Below, in pieces: positions 1 to 4,908 of a stretch of 7,370 nucleotides of DNA (positions are counted from its first letter, which is position 1; each line of letters begins with the position of its first letter). The stretch comes from a bacterium (GTDB lineage: Bacteria; SZUA-79; Acidulodesulfobacterales; Acidulodesulfobacteraceae). A model generated the notes under the pieces. The model was not told the origin of the DNA. It did no database searches and worked only from the letters and a program-made list of their open reading frames with translations. Both the position numbers and the translations under genes were made by a program. The DNA lies in contig JAKACI010000074.1 in the NCBI GenBank assembly GCA_021821565.1, positions 1 through 7,370 of the forward strand. Direction: 5' to 3'.

Positions 1-1607
1 GAAAAAGGAAAGCTAAAATAATAGAAACTGAAGAGAAAATATTAGAACTTATTAAAAAAAATGAAAAAGATATAAAGAATATCGGGAATATTTTAGTTTT
101 CGGAGTATTCGAAGGGGAAGAGAAAACTTTTTTAAATAATATTTTTTTTGAAAAATTAGATTTAATTTATGAAAGAATTAAAAAAATTGATTTTAGAGCT
201 AAAAAAGATAAAAAATTATTGATTGAATATCCATCTTATATTTTAATAGCGGGATTAGGGAGAAGAAATAATTTTAATTCTGATATTATTAGAATTTTGG
301 TATCAACGGCATGTAAAACTGCAAAAATTCACGCCCTAGAAAAAATTGCAATTGTTCTACCCGATAATATATTTAAAAAAAATGATTTATTTTATGCAGG
401 CGCTTCCATTGTTGAAGGTGCAGAGCTCGGAATGTATGAATTTAAAAAGTATAAGTCTAAAGATAAAAACAAAAAAGAAAATAACAATGATAATGACATT
501 AGTGATGAGACTGTAATAAAAGCAATAAAAGTTTTTTTCAAAGATTTAAAGTTAAATAAATCAGACATAAAAGATATAGAAGAAGGATTTGCCTTTGGAA
601 AAATAACATCTTCGGCTACTAATTTTGCAAGAGATTTAGTTAATGAACCTGGAAATGTAATTAATCCTGAATATCTTGCATCCGTTGCTAAAGAAATATC
701 CAAAGATAATAGTTTGAAATGTAAAATATTTGATGAAAATAAAATTTTAGAATTAGGAATGAATGCATTTTACGGGGTAGCGAGAGGATCTAAAAATCCT
801 CCCAGATTTATTCATCTTCAGTATGATAATAATAATGATAAAAAAAATAAAGATAATAAAAACGGCAAAAAAGATAAAATTAAAAAAATTGCTCTTTTAG
901 GAAAGGGTATTACATTTGACAGCGGCGGACTTTCTTTAAAGCCTGCCGATTATATGACGACGATGAAATCTGATAAATCTGGGGCATGCAGCGTTCTTGC
1001 CGTTATGAAATTTATAAATAAAATTTCTCCCGATGCCGAAGTTCACGGTATTGTAGCGGCATGCGAAAATATGCCGGGCGGCGGCGCACAGAGACCTGAC
1101 GACATAGTTAAAGCATTGAACGGAAAAACTATAGAAATTGAAAATACCGACGCGGAAGGCAGACTTACGTTTGCGGATGCATTAACATATGCCTGTAATC
1201 TAGATGTTGACGAGATAATTGATCTGGCGACTTTAACGGGGGCTTGTGTTGTGGCTTTAGGCGAATATACCTCCGGCGTAATGGGTAATAATAAAGAAAT
1301 TATTAAAAATATCCTTTCAACTTCCGAAGCGGCTGGAGAAAGAATGTGGGAACTGCCTTTTGACGAAAATATGAAAGAGAAACTGCACAGTCATGTAGCA
1401 GATATTAAAAATGTCGGGAATAGATACGGCGGAGCTATAACCGCAGGTATGTTTTTAGAAGAATTTGTCTCCGATAATGTTAAATGGTGTCATATAGATA
1501 TTGCGGGACCGGCATTTACTAAAACAGGTTTTGCGTATAATACAAAAGGCGGCACGGGTGTGGGCGTAAGAACATTGTTGTATTATTTAAATCAACGCAA
1601 GAAATAA
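1..1607 (+). CDS. pepA: Leucyl aminopeptidase (M17 family), 5'-truncated by the window edge
   Basis: Cytosolic metallo-aminopeptidase that releases N-terminal residues from peptides, using two divalent metal ions. Counting from a TTG codon at 219, the core GKGITFDSGG lies at residues 228-237 (Lys229, Asp234) and the M17 signature NTDAEGRL at 309-316 (Asp311, Glu313, Arg315), so the expected metal-binding and catalytic residues are present. The TTG at 219 is not the real start. The frame is open from base 3, and the upstream codons encode a recognisable PepA N-terminal domain (GNILVFGVFEGEE, then IEYPSYILIAGLGRR). No in-frame ATG, GTG or TTG occurs before 219, so the start lies left of the window. 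Two Lys/Asn/Asp-rich insertions occur, at bases 453-506 and 825-890. The stop is TAA at 1605-1607, with an inverted-repeat element beginning 3 bases later. It is probably not co-transcribed with nuo, since 493 bases separate them. Family assignment is very secure. Confidence 0.96.
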   Translation, partial: KRKAKIIETEEKILELIKKNEKDIKNIGNILVFGVFEGEEKTFLNNIFFEKLDLIYERIKKIDFRAKKDKKLLIEYPSYILIAGLGRRNNFNSDIIRILVSTACKTAKIHALEKIAIVLPDNIFKKNDLFYAGASIVEGAELGMYEFKKYKSKDKNKKENNNDNDISDETVIKAIKVFFKDLKLNKSDIKDIEEGFAFGKITSSATNFARDLVNEPGNVINPEYLASVAKEISKDNSLKCKIFDENKILELGMNAFYGVARGSKNPPRFIHLQYDNNNDKKNKDNKNGKKDKIKKIALLGKGITFDSGGLSLKPADYMTTMKSDKSGACSVLAVMKFINKISPDAEVHGIVAACENMPGGGAQRPDDIVKALNGKTIEIENTDAEGRLTFADALTYACNLDVDEIIDLATLTGACVVALGEYTSGVMGNNKEIIKNILSTSEAAGERMWELPFDENMKEKLHSHVADIKNVGNRYGGAITAGMFLEEFVSDNVKWCHIDIAGPAFTKTGFAYNTKGGTGVGVRTLLYYLNQRKK

Positions 1608-1609
1608 AC

Positions 1610-1767
1610 CTTAACCCAACTTCACCACTTTTATTATTCTAAAATTATAACCCGTTGATATTATTACATTTTATTTTTTATTTTGTAGTCCCCATAGACA
1701 TTTTTATTGCCCCATAAATATAGTAATATCAATATGTTGCTGATAATTATGGTGAAGTTGGGTTAAG
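1610..1767. mobile_element. 158-bp MITE-like element with 18-bp perfect terminal inverted repeats
   Basis: CTTAACCCAACTTCACCA at 1610-1627 is the exact reverse complement of 1750-1767. The interior shows weaker inverted similarity: TTGATATTATTAC at 1655-1667 against GTAATATCAA at 1723-1732, so the whole unit can fold into a long imperfect hairpin. There is no room for a transposase. The ends contain TTAACCC...GGGTTAA, so a palindromic TTAA could be part of the repeat or a target duplication; no other clear flanking duplication is visible. It starts 3 bases after the pepA stop and could also serve as its terminator. A non-autonomous transposable element is an inference; a fortuitous or regulatory palindrome is the alternative, though 18 perfect pairs make chance unlikely. 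I cannot assign an IS family. Confidence 0.6.
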
Positions 1768-1799
1768 CCATAGAAACTGTCAATAATAAACAATAACGG

Positions 1800-1819
1800 A
1801 TTCCCGCTTTCGCAGGAAC
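1800..1819. repeat. Degenerate ATTCCC-N8-GGGAAT palindrome (dRS3/REP-like)
   Basis: ATTCCCGCTTTCGCAGGAAC resembles the palindromic core ATTCCC-N8-GGGAAT known as dRS3 in Neisseria and seen as dispersed 'GGATTCCCGC...GCGGGAATGAC' repeats in many bacteria. The right arm has two changes (AGGAAC instead of GGGAAT). Arms 1801-1807 and 1812-1818 can pair with one C/A mismatch around a TTTC loop. Its G/C content stands out in this A/T-only neighbourhood, suggesting a decayed dispersed repeat. Only one copy is visible, so this rests on motif resemblance. Confidence 0.45.
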
Positions 1820-1830
1820 CCATAAAATAA

Positions 1831-1909
1831 ATTTGTATGGATTAAATATAAATTCATAAATACAATTTATATTTATTGTATAATTATTGTTTTTATAATT
1901 TATACAAAT
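1831..1909 (+). other. Possible nested AT-rich hairpin
   Basis: 1831-1844 can pair with 1896-1909 over 14 positions, two of them G-U pairs that would hold only in a + strand transcript. An inner perfect 7-bp arm pair lies at 1860-1866 and 1875-1881 with an 8-base loop. In such AT-rich DNA, inverted repeats of this kind arise easily by chance. It also lies upstream of the candidate promoter near 1988, so it would only be in RNA made from further upstream. Confidence 0.2.
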
Positions 1910-1966
1910 CCCTATTTATGTTATATAACAATATTAATTTATAATAATATTACTTATATATATAAT

Positions 1967-1985
1967 AGTATTTTTTGAAAATACT
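1967..1985. promoter_or_regulatory. Perfect 8-bp dyad next to the candidate nuo -35 box
   Basis: AGTATTTT (1967-1974) and AAAATACT (1978-1985) form a perfect inverted repeat around a TTG centre, ending two bases before the TTGACT hexamer at 1988. The position suits an operator for a dimeric regulator. A related AGTAT-N9-ATACT dyad followed by TTC occurs at 2948-2966 ahead of nuoC. No regulator can be named; operator function is inference. Confidence 0.3.
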
Positions 1986-1987
1986 TC

Positions 1988-2031
1988 TTGACTTTTTATT
2001 TGAAATTTATTAACTTATAATAACTTATAAT
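1988..2031 (+). promoter_or_regulatory. Candidate promoter zone for the nuo cluster
   Basis: TTGACT at 1988-1993 matches a sigma-70-type -35 box in 4 of 6 positions, starting TTGAC. A perfect tandem repeat of TAACTTATAA (2011-2020, 2021-2030) creates two exact TATAAT hexamers, at 2016-2021 and 2026-2031. Spacing is not ideal: 22 and 32 bases from TTGACT, or 20 bases from TTGAAA at 2000-2005 to the second TATAAT. It is the best-looking candidate in the gap, about 70 bases upstream of nuoA, but TATAAT-like words are common in such DNA. Confidence 0.3.
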
Positions 2032-2100
2032 ACAGTTAAATATTAATTATAAATAATTATAAAAATTAATAATATATTTATATTAAATTAATAACAATAA

Positions 2101-2460
2101 ATGGAACAGAACTCGTTTTTGCCTATTTTGATAATGCTTGTAATAGCAATACTTTTTGCAGTGGTTAATATTGCATTATCCGCTGCGATTGGAAAGAAAA
2201 CTTATGAAAAAGGAAAGCTAAAAGCATATGAGTGCGGCGTCGAACCCGAAGGAGAACCGCATGTCAGATTTGATATAAAATTTTATTTAATCGCAATATT
2301 CTTTTTACTGTTTGATATAGAAGCATTATTTTTATTTCCTTGGGCGGTTATATTTTTAAAGTTAGGTTTATACGGTTTTGTTGAAATGTTTTTATTTATT
2401 GCTATTTTAGTTTTTGGGCTTATTTATATATGGAAAAAAGGAGCGCTTAAATGGGATTAG
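2101..2460 (+). CDS. nuoA: NADH-quinone oxidoreductase subunit A
   Basis: Small membrane subunit of complex I that contacts the peripheral arm near the quinone site. The 119-residue length is typical. Three hydrophobic segments are visible at about residues 7-30, 60-86 and 90-111. The family signature is clear: YECG (43-46), then [13 protein letters not shown] (51-63), then [11 protein letters not shown] (71-81) with the conserved acidic pair Asp72 and Glu74; Glu95 sits in the third helix, as in characterised NuoA. The ATG at 2101 directly follows an in-frame TAA at 2098, so it cannot extend upstream in frame. No Shine-Dalgarno motif is seen; the preceding bases are nearly all A/T. It overlaps nuoB by 10 bases, implying translational coupling, and appears to open the operon. 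Nothing is missing or broken. Assignment is secure. Confidence 0.97.
   Translation: MEQNSFLPILIMLVIAILFAVVNIALSAAIGKKTYEKGKLKAYECGVEPEGEPHVRFDIKFYLIAIFFLLFDIEALFLFPWAVIFLKLGLYGFVEMFLFIAILVFGLIYIWKKGALKWD
2438..2443 (+). promoter_or_regulatory. Strong Shine-Dalgarno site for nuoB
   Basis: AAGGAG lies inside the end of nuoA, 7 bases before the nuoB ATG at 2451. It is the only textbook ribosome binding site in front of any start in this window and fixes the nuoB start at the overlapping ATG. Confidence 0.85.
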
Positions 2461-2921
2461 AAGATCATTTAGGGGATAATGTTCTTACGACTGCTTTAGA
2501 TAAATTGGTTTCTTGGGGAAGAAAATGGTCAATTTGGCCTGCTACTTTCGGCTTAGCTTGCTGCGCCATTGAAATGATGACGGCTGCTTCATCCCGTTAC
2601 GACATTGACCGTTTAGGGCTAATATTTCGTTCAACGCCTCGACAATCAGATTTAATGATAGTATCAGGCAGAGTCTCATATAAAATGGCGCCTGTAGTAA
2701 AAAGACTTTATGACCAAATGCCTAATCCAAAATGGGTAATAGCTATGGGTGATTGTGCATGTTCAGGGGGGTTATTTAATGTTTATAGCATTGTCCAAGG
2801 TGTAGATAAAATTATACCCGTGGATGTTTATGTACCTGGTTGTCCTCCCCGCCCTGAATCTCTTATTTACGGCATTGTGAAATTACAGGAGAAAATTGAA
2901 AAAGGAACGTTAAAGATATAA
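2451..2921 (+). CDS. nuoB: NADH-quinone oxidoreductase subunit B (N2 cluster subunit)
   Basis: Peripheral-arm subunit that holds the terminal [4Fe-4S] cluster N2, which passes electrons to quinone. At 156 residues it is at the short end of the family, with a brief N-terminus. All four N2 ligands are present: the tandem Cys37-Cys38 in [10 protein letters not shown], Cys102 in GDCACSGG, and Cys131 in VPGCPPRPE. Other conserved blocks are [21 protein letters not shown] (about 59-79) and the VQGVD segment (115-119). The ATG overlaps the end of nuoA and is preceded by a strong AAGGAG, so the start is well supported. The protein should pack against NuoD and NuoC, encoded next. Cys104, two residues after the ligand Cys102, is an extra cysteine compared with the GSCANSGG form I recall from E. 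coli. No damage is seen. Assignment is secure. Confidence 0.98.
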   Translation: MGLEDHLGDNVLTTALDKLVSWGRKWSIWPATFGLACCAIEMMTAASSRYDIDRLGLIFRSTPRQSDLMIVSGRVSYKMAPVVKRLYDQMPNPKWVIAMGDCACSGGLFNVYSIVQGVDKIIPVDVYVPGCPPRPESLIYGIVKLQEKIEKGTLKI

Positions 2922-2991
2922 AAAATGGAAAAGTAATTGTAAATTTTAGTATCAAGAAAAAATACTTCAATTCGTTATCAAATATTAATAT

Positions 2992-3516
2992 ATGAAAAAT
3001 AACAAAGATATGGAACCGTTTTTTGCGCTAAGCGTAATCAAAGATGTGATGCAGAAGAATATTATTTCAACGGATATTTCTAATGATGACGCGCGTATAA
3101 CGACGGCAAAAGAAAATTTGATTGAATTAATAAAATTTATGAAAGAAGATTTAAGGCTTAATTTTGATATGCTCAGCGATCTTTTTGGCATTGATTATCC
3201 AAAAAGAGCTGAAAGAATTGAAATTATTTATAATTTTTATTCTACAAAAAATAATTTTAGATTGTTTGTTAAATGTCATAGCAAAATAGATGAAGCAGAC
3301 TATCCAAGTTTAACATCTATTTATGACTCTGCAAATTGGTTTGAAAGAGAAATTTACGATATGTTTGGCGTTAAGTTTAAAGGTCATCCGGATCTTAAAC
3401 GGATATTAAATCCCGGTGATTGGGAAGGACATCCGCTTCTTAAAGATTACCCGCTCAGGAAGAGACCCTCAATTGAAAGTTTAAATTACGATCTGCCGGG
3501 TTTAGTTGATATTTAG
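2992..3516 (+). CDS. nuoC: NADH-quinone oxidoreductase subunit C
   Basis: Peripheral-arm connecting subunit (30 kDa family) that carries no cofactor and braces NuoB and NuoD. Length is 174 residues, within the range for stand-alone bacterial NuoC; it is not fused to NuoD as in E. coli. The family signature is very clear: [20 protein letters not shown] at about 116-135, followed by [20 protein letters not shown] at 136-155. The N-terminal 60 residues are less conserved, as usual. The chosen ATG at 2992 has no Shine-Dalgarno motif; a second in-frame ATG at 3010 (Met7) is possible, and the signature does not decide between them. A 70-base AT-rich spacer separates it from nuoB, and an AGTAT-N9-ATACT dyad lies 25 bases upstream. 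Assignment is secure; the exact start is less certain. Confidence 0.95.
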   Translation: MKNNKDMEPFFALSVIKDVMQKNIISTDISNDDARITTAKENLIELIKFMKEDLRLNFDMLSDLFGIDYPKRAERIEIIYNFYSTKNNFRLFVKCHSKIDEADYPSLTSIYDSANWFEREIYDMFGVKFKGHPDLKRILNPGDWEGHPLLKDYPLRKRPSIESLNYDLPGLVDI

Positions 3517-3601
3517 CAGAATTATTGTTATTGATTTAGTTGAGCTTTATTTTATAAGGTTTTTTATAAACAAACAAATTATATTTCTGGATACTCAATC
3601 T

Positions 3602-4801
3602 ATGCTTGAATACAAAGATTTTCTTATAGACGTAGATGATTTTGCCGTCAATATAGGTCCGCAGCATCCCAGTACTCACGGGGTTTTAAGAATCCTTGTA
3701 AAATTAGACGGCGAGACCGTAATAAGTGCAGAACCTATTATCGGCTATCTTCATACAAGCATGGAAAAATATGCGGAGTTTCGGACGTATCATCAAGCAG
3801 AGACTATCACGGATAGAATGGACTATGTTTCGGGGGCATCCAATAATCTTGGATATATACTTACGGTTGAAAAATTATGCGGAGTAAAACCGCCTAAAAA
3901 AGCCGAGTATGTGAGGGTTGTTCTCACTGAATTGACAAGAATCAGTTCTCATTTGGTTTGGCTTGGAACGCATGCCGTTGATTTAGGAGCGTTAACAGAA
4001 TTTTTATACTGTTTTCGCGAAAGAGAACTTATACTTGATATTATTGAAACGATGACAGGCTCAAGGATGACTCCTTCTTTTTTCAGAGTAGGAGGAATTG
4101 CGATGGATGTTCATCATGATTTTATAGATAAAACACGTGATTTTATTAAAATATTTCCTGAAAAAGTCAACGAATATGAAGCACTGCTTACTAAAAATAA
4201 GATATGGCTTGAAAGAACTAAAAATATAGGAGTAATTTCAGCTGAAGATGCCGTAAGTTTTGCTTTCACAGGTCCCAATTTAAGAGGCAGCGGATTAAAA
4301 TACGATATAAGAAAAATTAATCCATATTCAAGTTATGAAGATTTTGATTTTGATATTCCCGTGGGCGATAACGGCGATGTTTACGACCGCTATTTAGTCA
4401 GAATTGAAGAAATGAGGCAAAGTCTTAAAATTGTAGCTCAAGCGGTTGAAAATATACCAGAAGGGGTTTATTTAAGTTACGATGAGTACCCGCAGTATGT
4501 CATTCCTCCTAAAAAAAGAGCTCTAACTACCATGGAGGGTATGATTTCTAATTTTAAATACGGTATGGATGGAATAAAGCCCCCTAAAGGAGAAGCTTAT
4601 GTTTCTATTGAAAATCCACGCGGAGAGTTAGGCTACTATATTGTTTCAGACGGTTCCGCTTTTCCGTATAGAATGCGTGTCAGACCTCCGTCTTTTTGCA
4701 GTATTAGCGCAATATGCAAAATGTGCAGCGGGTATTTGCTTGCGGATCTTATTTCAATTATTGGAAGTATTGATTTTTTATTAGGAGAAAGCGACAGATA
4801 A
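3602..4801 (+). CDS. nuoD: NADH-quinone oxidoreductase subunit D (quinone-site subunit)
   Basis: 49 kDa subunit of complex I, related to the large subunit of NiFe hydrogenases, forming the quinone pocket with NuoB. From the ATG at 3602 it is 399 residues, the usual size. Conserved blocks: NIGPQHPSTHGVLRI (17-31), GYLHTSMEKYAEFRTYHQ (48-65), TDRMDYVSGASNNLGY (70-85), and the C-terminal IIGSIDFLLGESDR. By spacing, His26 and Tyr75 correspond to the quinone-contacting His38 and Tyr87 of Thermus Nqo4. The frame is open upstream to a TTG at 3506 inside nuoC, but that would add 32 hydrophobic residues with no family resemblance, so I place the start at 3602. No clear Shine-Dalgarno motif precedes it. 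An 85-base spacer follows nuoC. Cys397-type hydrogenase ligands are not expected in NuoD. Assignment is secure. Confidence 0.96.
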   Translation: MLEYKDFLIDVDDFAVNIGPQHPSTHGVLRILVKLDGETVISAEPIIGYLHTSMEKYAEFRTYHQAETITDRMDYVSGASNNLGYILTVEKLCGVKPPKKAEYVRVVLTELTRISSHLVWLGTHAVDLGALTEFLYCFRERELILDIIETMTGSRMTPSFFRVGGIAMDVHHDFIDKTRDFIKIFPEKVNEYEALLTKNKIWLERTKNIGVISAEDAVSFAFTGPNLRGSGLKYDIRKINPYSSYEDFDFDIPVGDNGDVYDRYLVRIEEMRQSLKIVAQAVENIPEGVYLSYDEYPQYVIPPKKRALTTMEGMISNFKYGMDGIKPPKGEAYVSIENPRGELGYYIVSDGSAFPYRMRVRPPSFCSISAICKMCSGYLLADLISIIGSIDFLLGESDR

Positions 4802-4908
4802 GATAATAGGATAAAGAATAAAGCATAGGTGGAGAAGGATAGATAAAAAGGATAGATAAATAAGTAAGATAAAAAATTAATTTTTTAATGAAGTTATTTT
4901 AACAAAAT
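4802..4908 (+). other. C-depleted spacer with 13-bp tandem repeat and palindrome
   Basis: The 107-base gap between nuoD and the flavoprotein gene is extremely poor in C on the + strand: only one occurs between 4802 and 4902. It contains a perfect tandem duplication of AAGGATAGATAAA (4835-4847 and 4848-4860) and a perfect 16-bp palindrome AAAAAATTAATTTTTT (4871-4886). An ATG at 4888 is in frame with the next gene but meets TAA after four codons. The stretch might be an unstructured leader; no function is shown by the sequence. Confidence 0.6.

Larger units (their letters stand above)
1608..2100. other. Gene-free AT-rich region between pepA and nuoA
   Basis: No credible protein-coding frame is seen on either strand; the longest starts give peptides of about 10 residues, such as ATG at 1734 to TAA at 1764-1766. 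From left to right the region contains the 158-bp inverted-repeat element (1610-1767), a short GC-containing palindrome (1800-1819), a run of A/T-only hairpins (1831-1909, 1967-1985), and a possible nuo promoter zone with a 10-bp tandem repeat (1988-2031). The last 70 bases before nuoA are almost entirely A and T with no Shine-Dalgarno motif. Confidence 0.8.

Noticed and set aside
1..18. 18-base identity between the left edge and 2206-2223 in nuoA
   Set aside because: Both are A/G-rich lysine codon runs read in different frames; a low-complexity coincidence is the simplest reading.
219..221. TTG as the pepA start codon
   Set aside because: The frame is open upstream to the window edge and encodes recognisable PepA N-terminal sequence, so this TTG is internal.
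392..703. Minus-strand 103-codon frame within pepA
   Set aside because: It lies opposite a secure gene, has no recognisable motif, and arises from AT-rich codon usage on the sense strand.
1734..1766. 10-residue frame (MLLIIMVKLG) at the right end of the inverted-repeat element
   Set aside because: Too short, no ribosome binding site, and it runs into the terminal repeat; most likely chance.
1608..2100. CRISPR array, tRNA or riboswitch in the long gap
   Set aside because: There are no regularly spaced repeats, no cloverleaf-compatible segment and no recognisable aptamer core; the AT-rich hairpins are not specific.
2985..3191. Minus-strand 68-codon frame opposite the nuoC N-terminus
   Set aside because: Antisense to a secure gene, no motif and no independent support.
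3506..3601. TTG-initiated 32-residue extension of NuoD overlapping the end of nuoC
   Set aside because: The added residues do not resemble any NuoD N-terminus, and the ATG at 3602 gives the normal family length.
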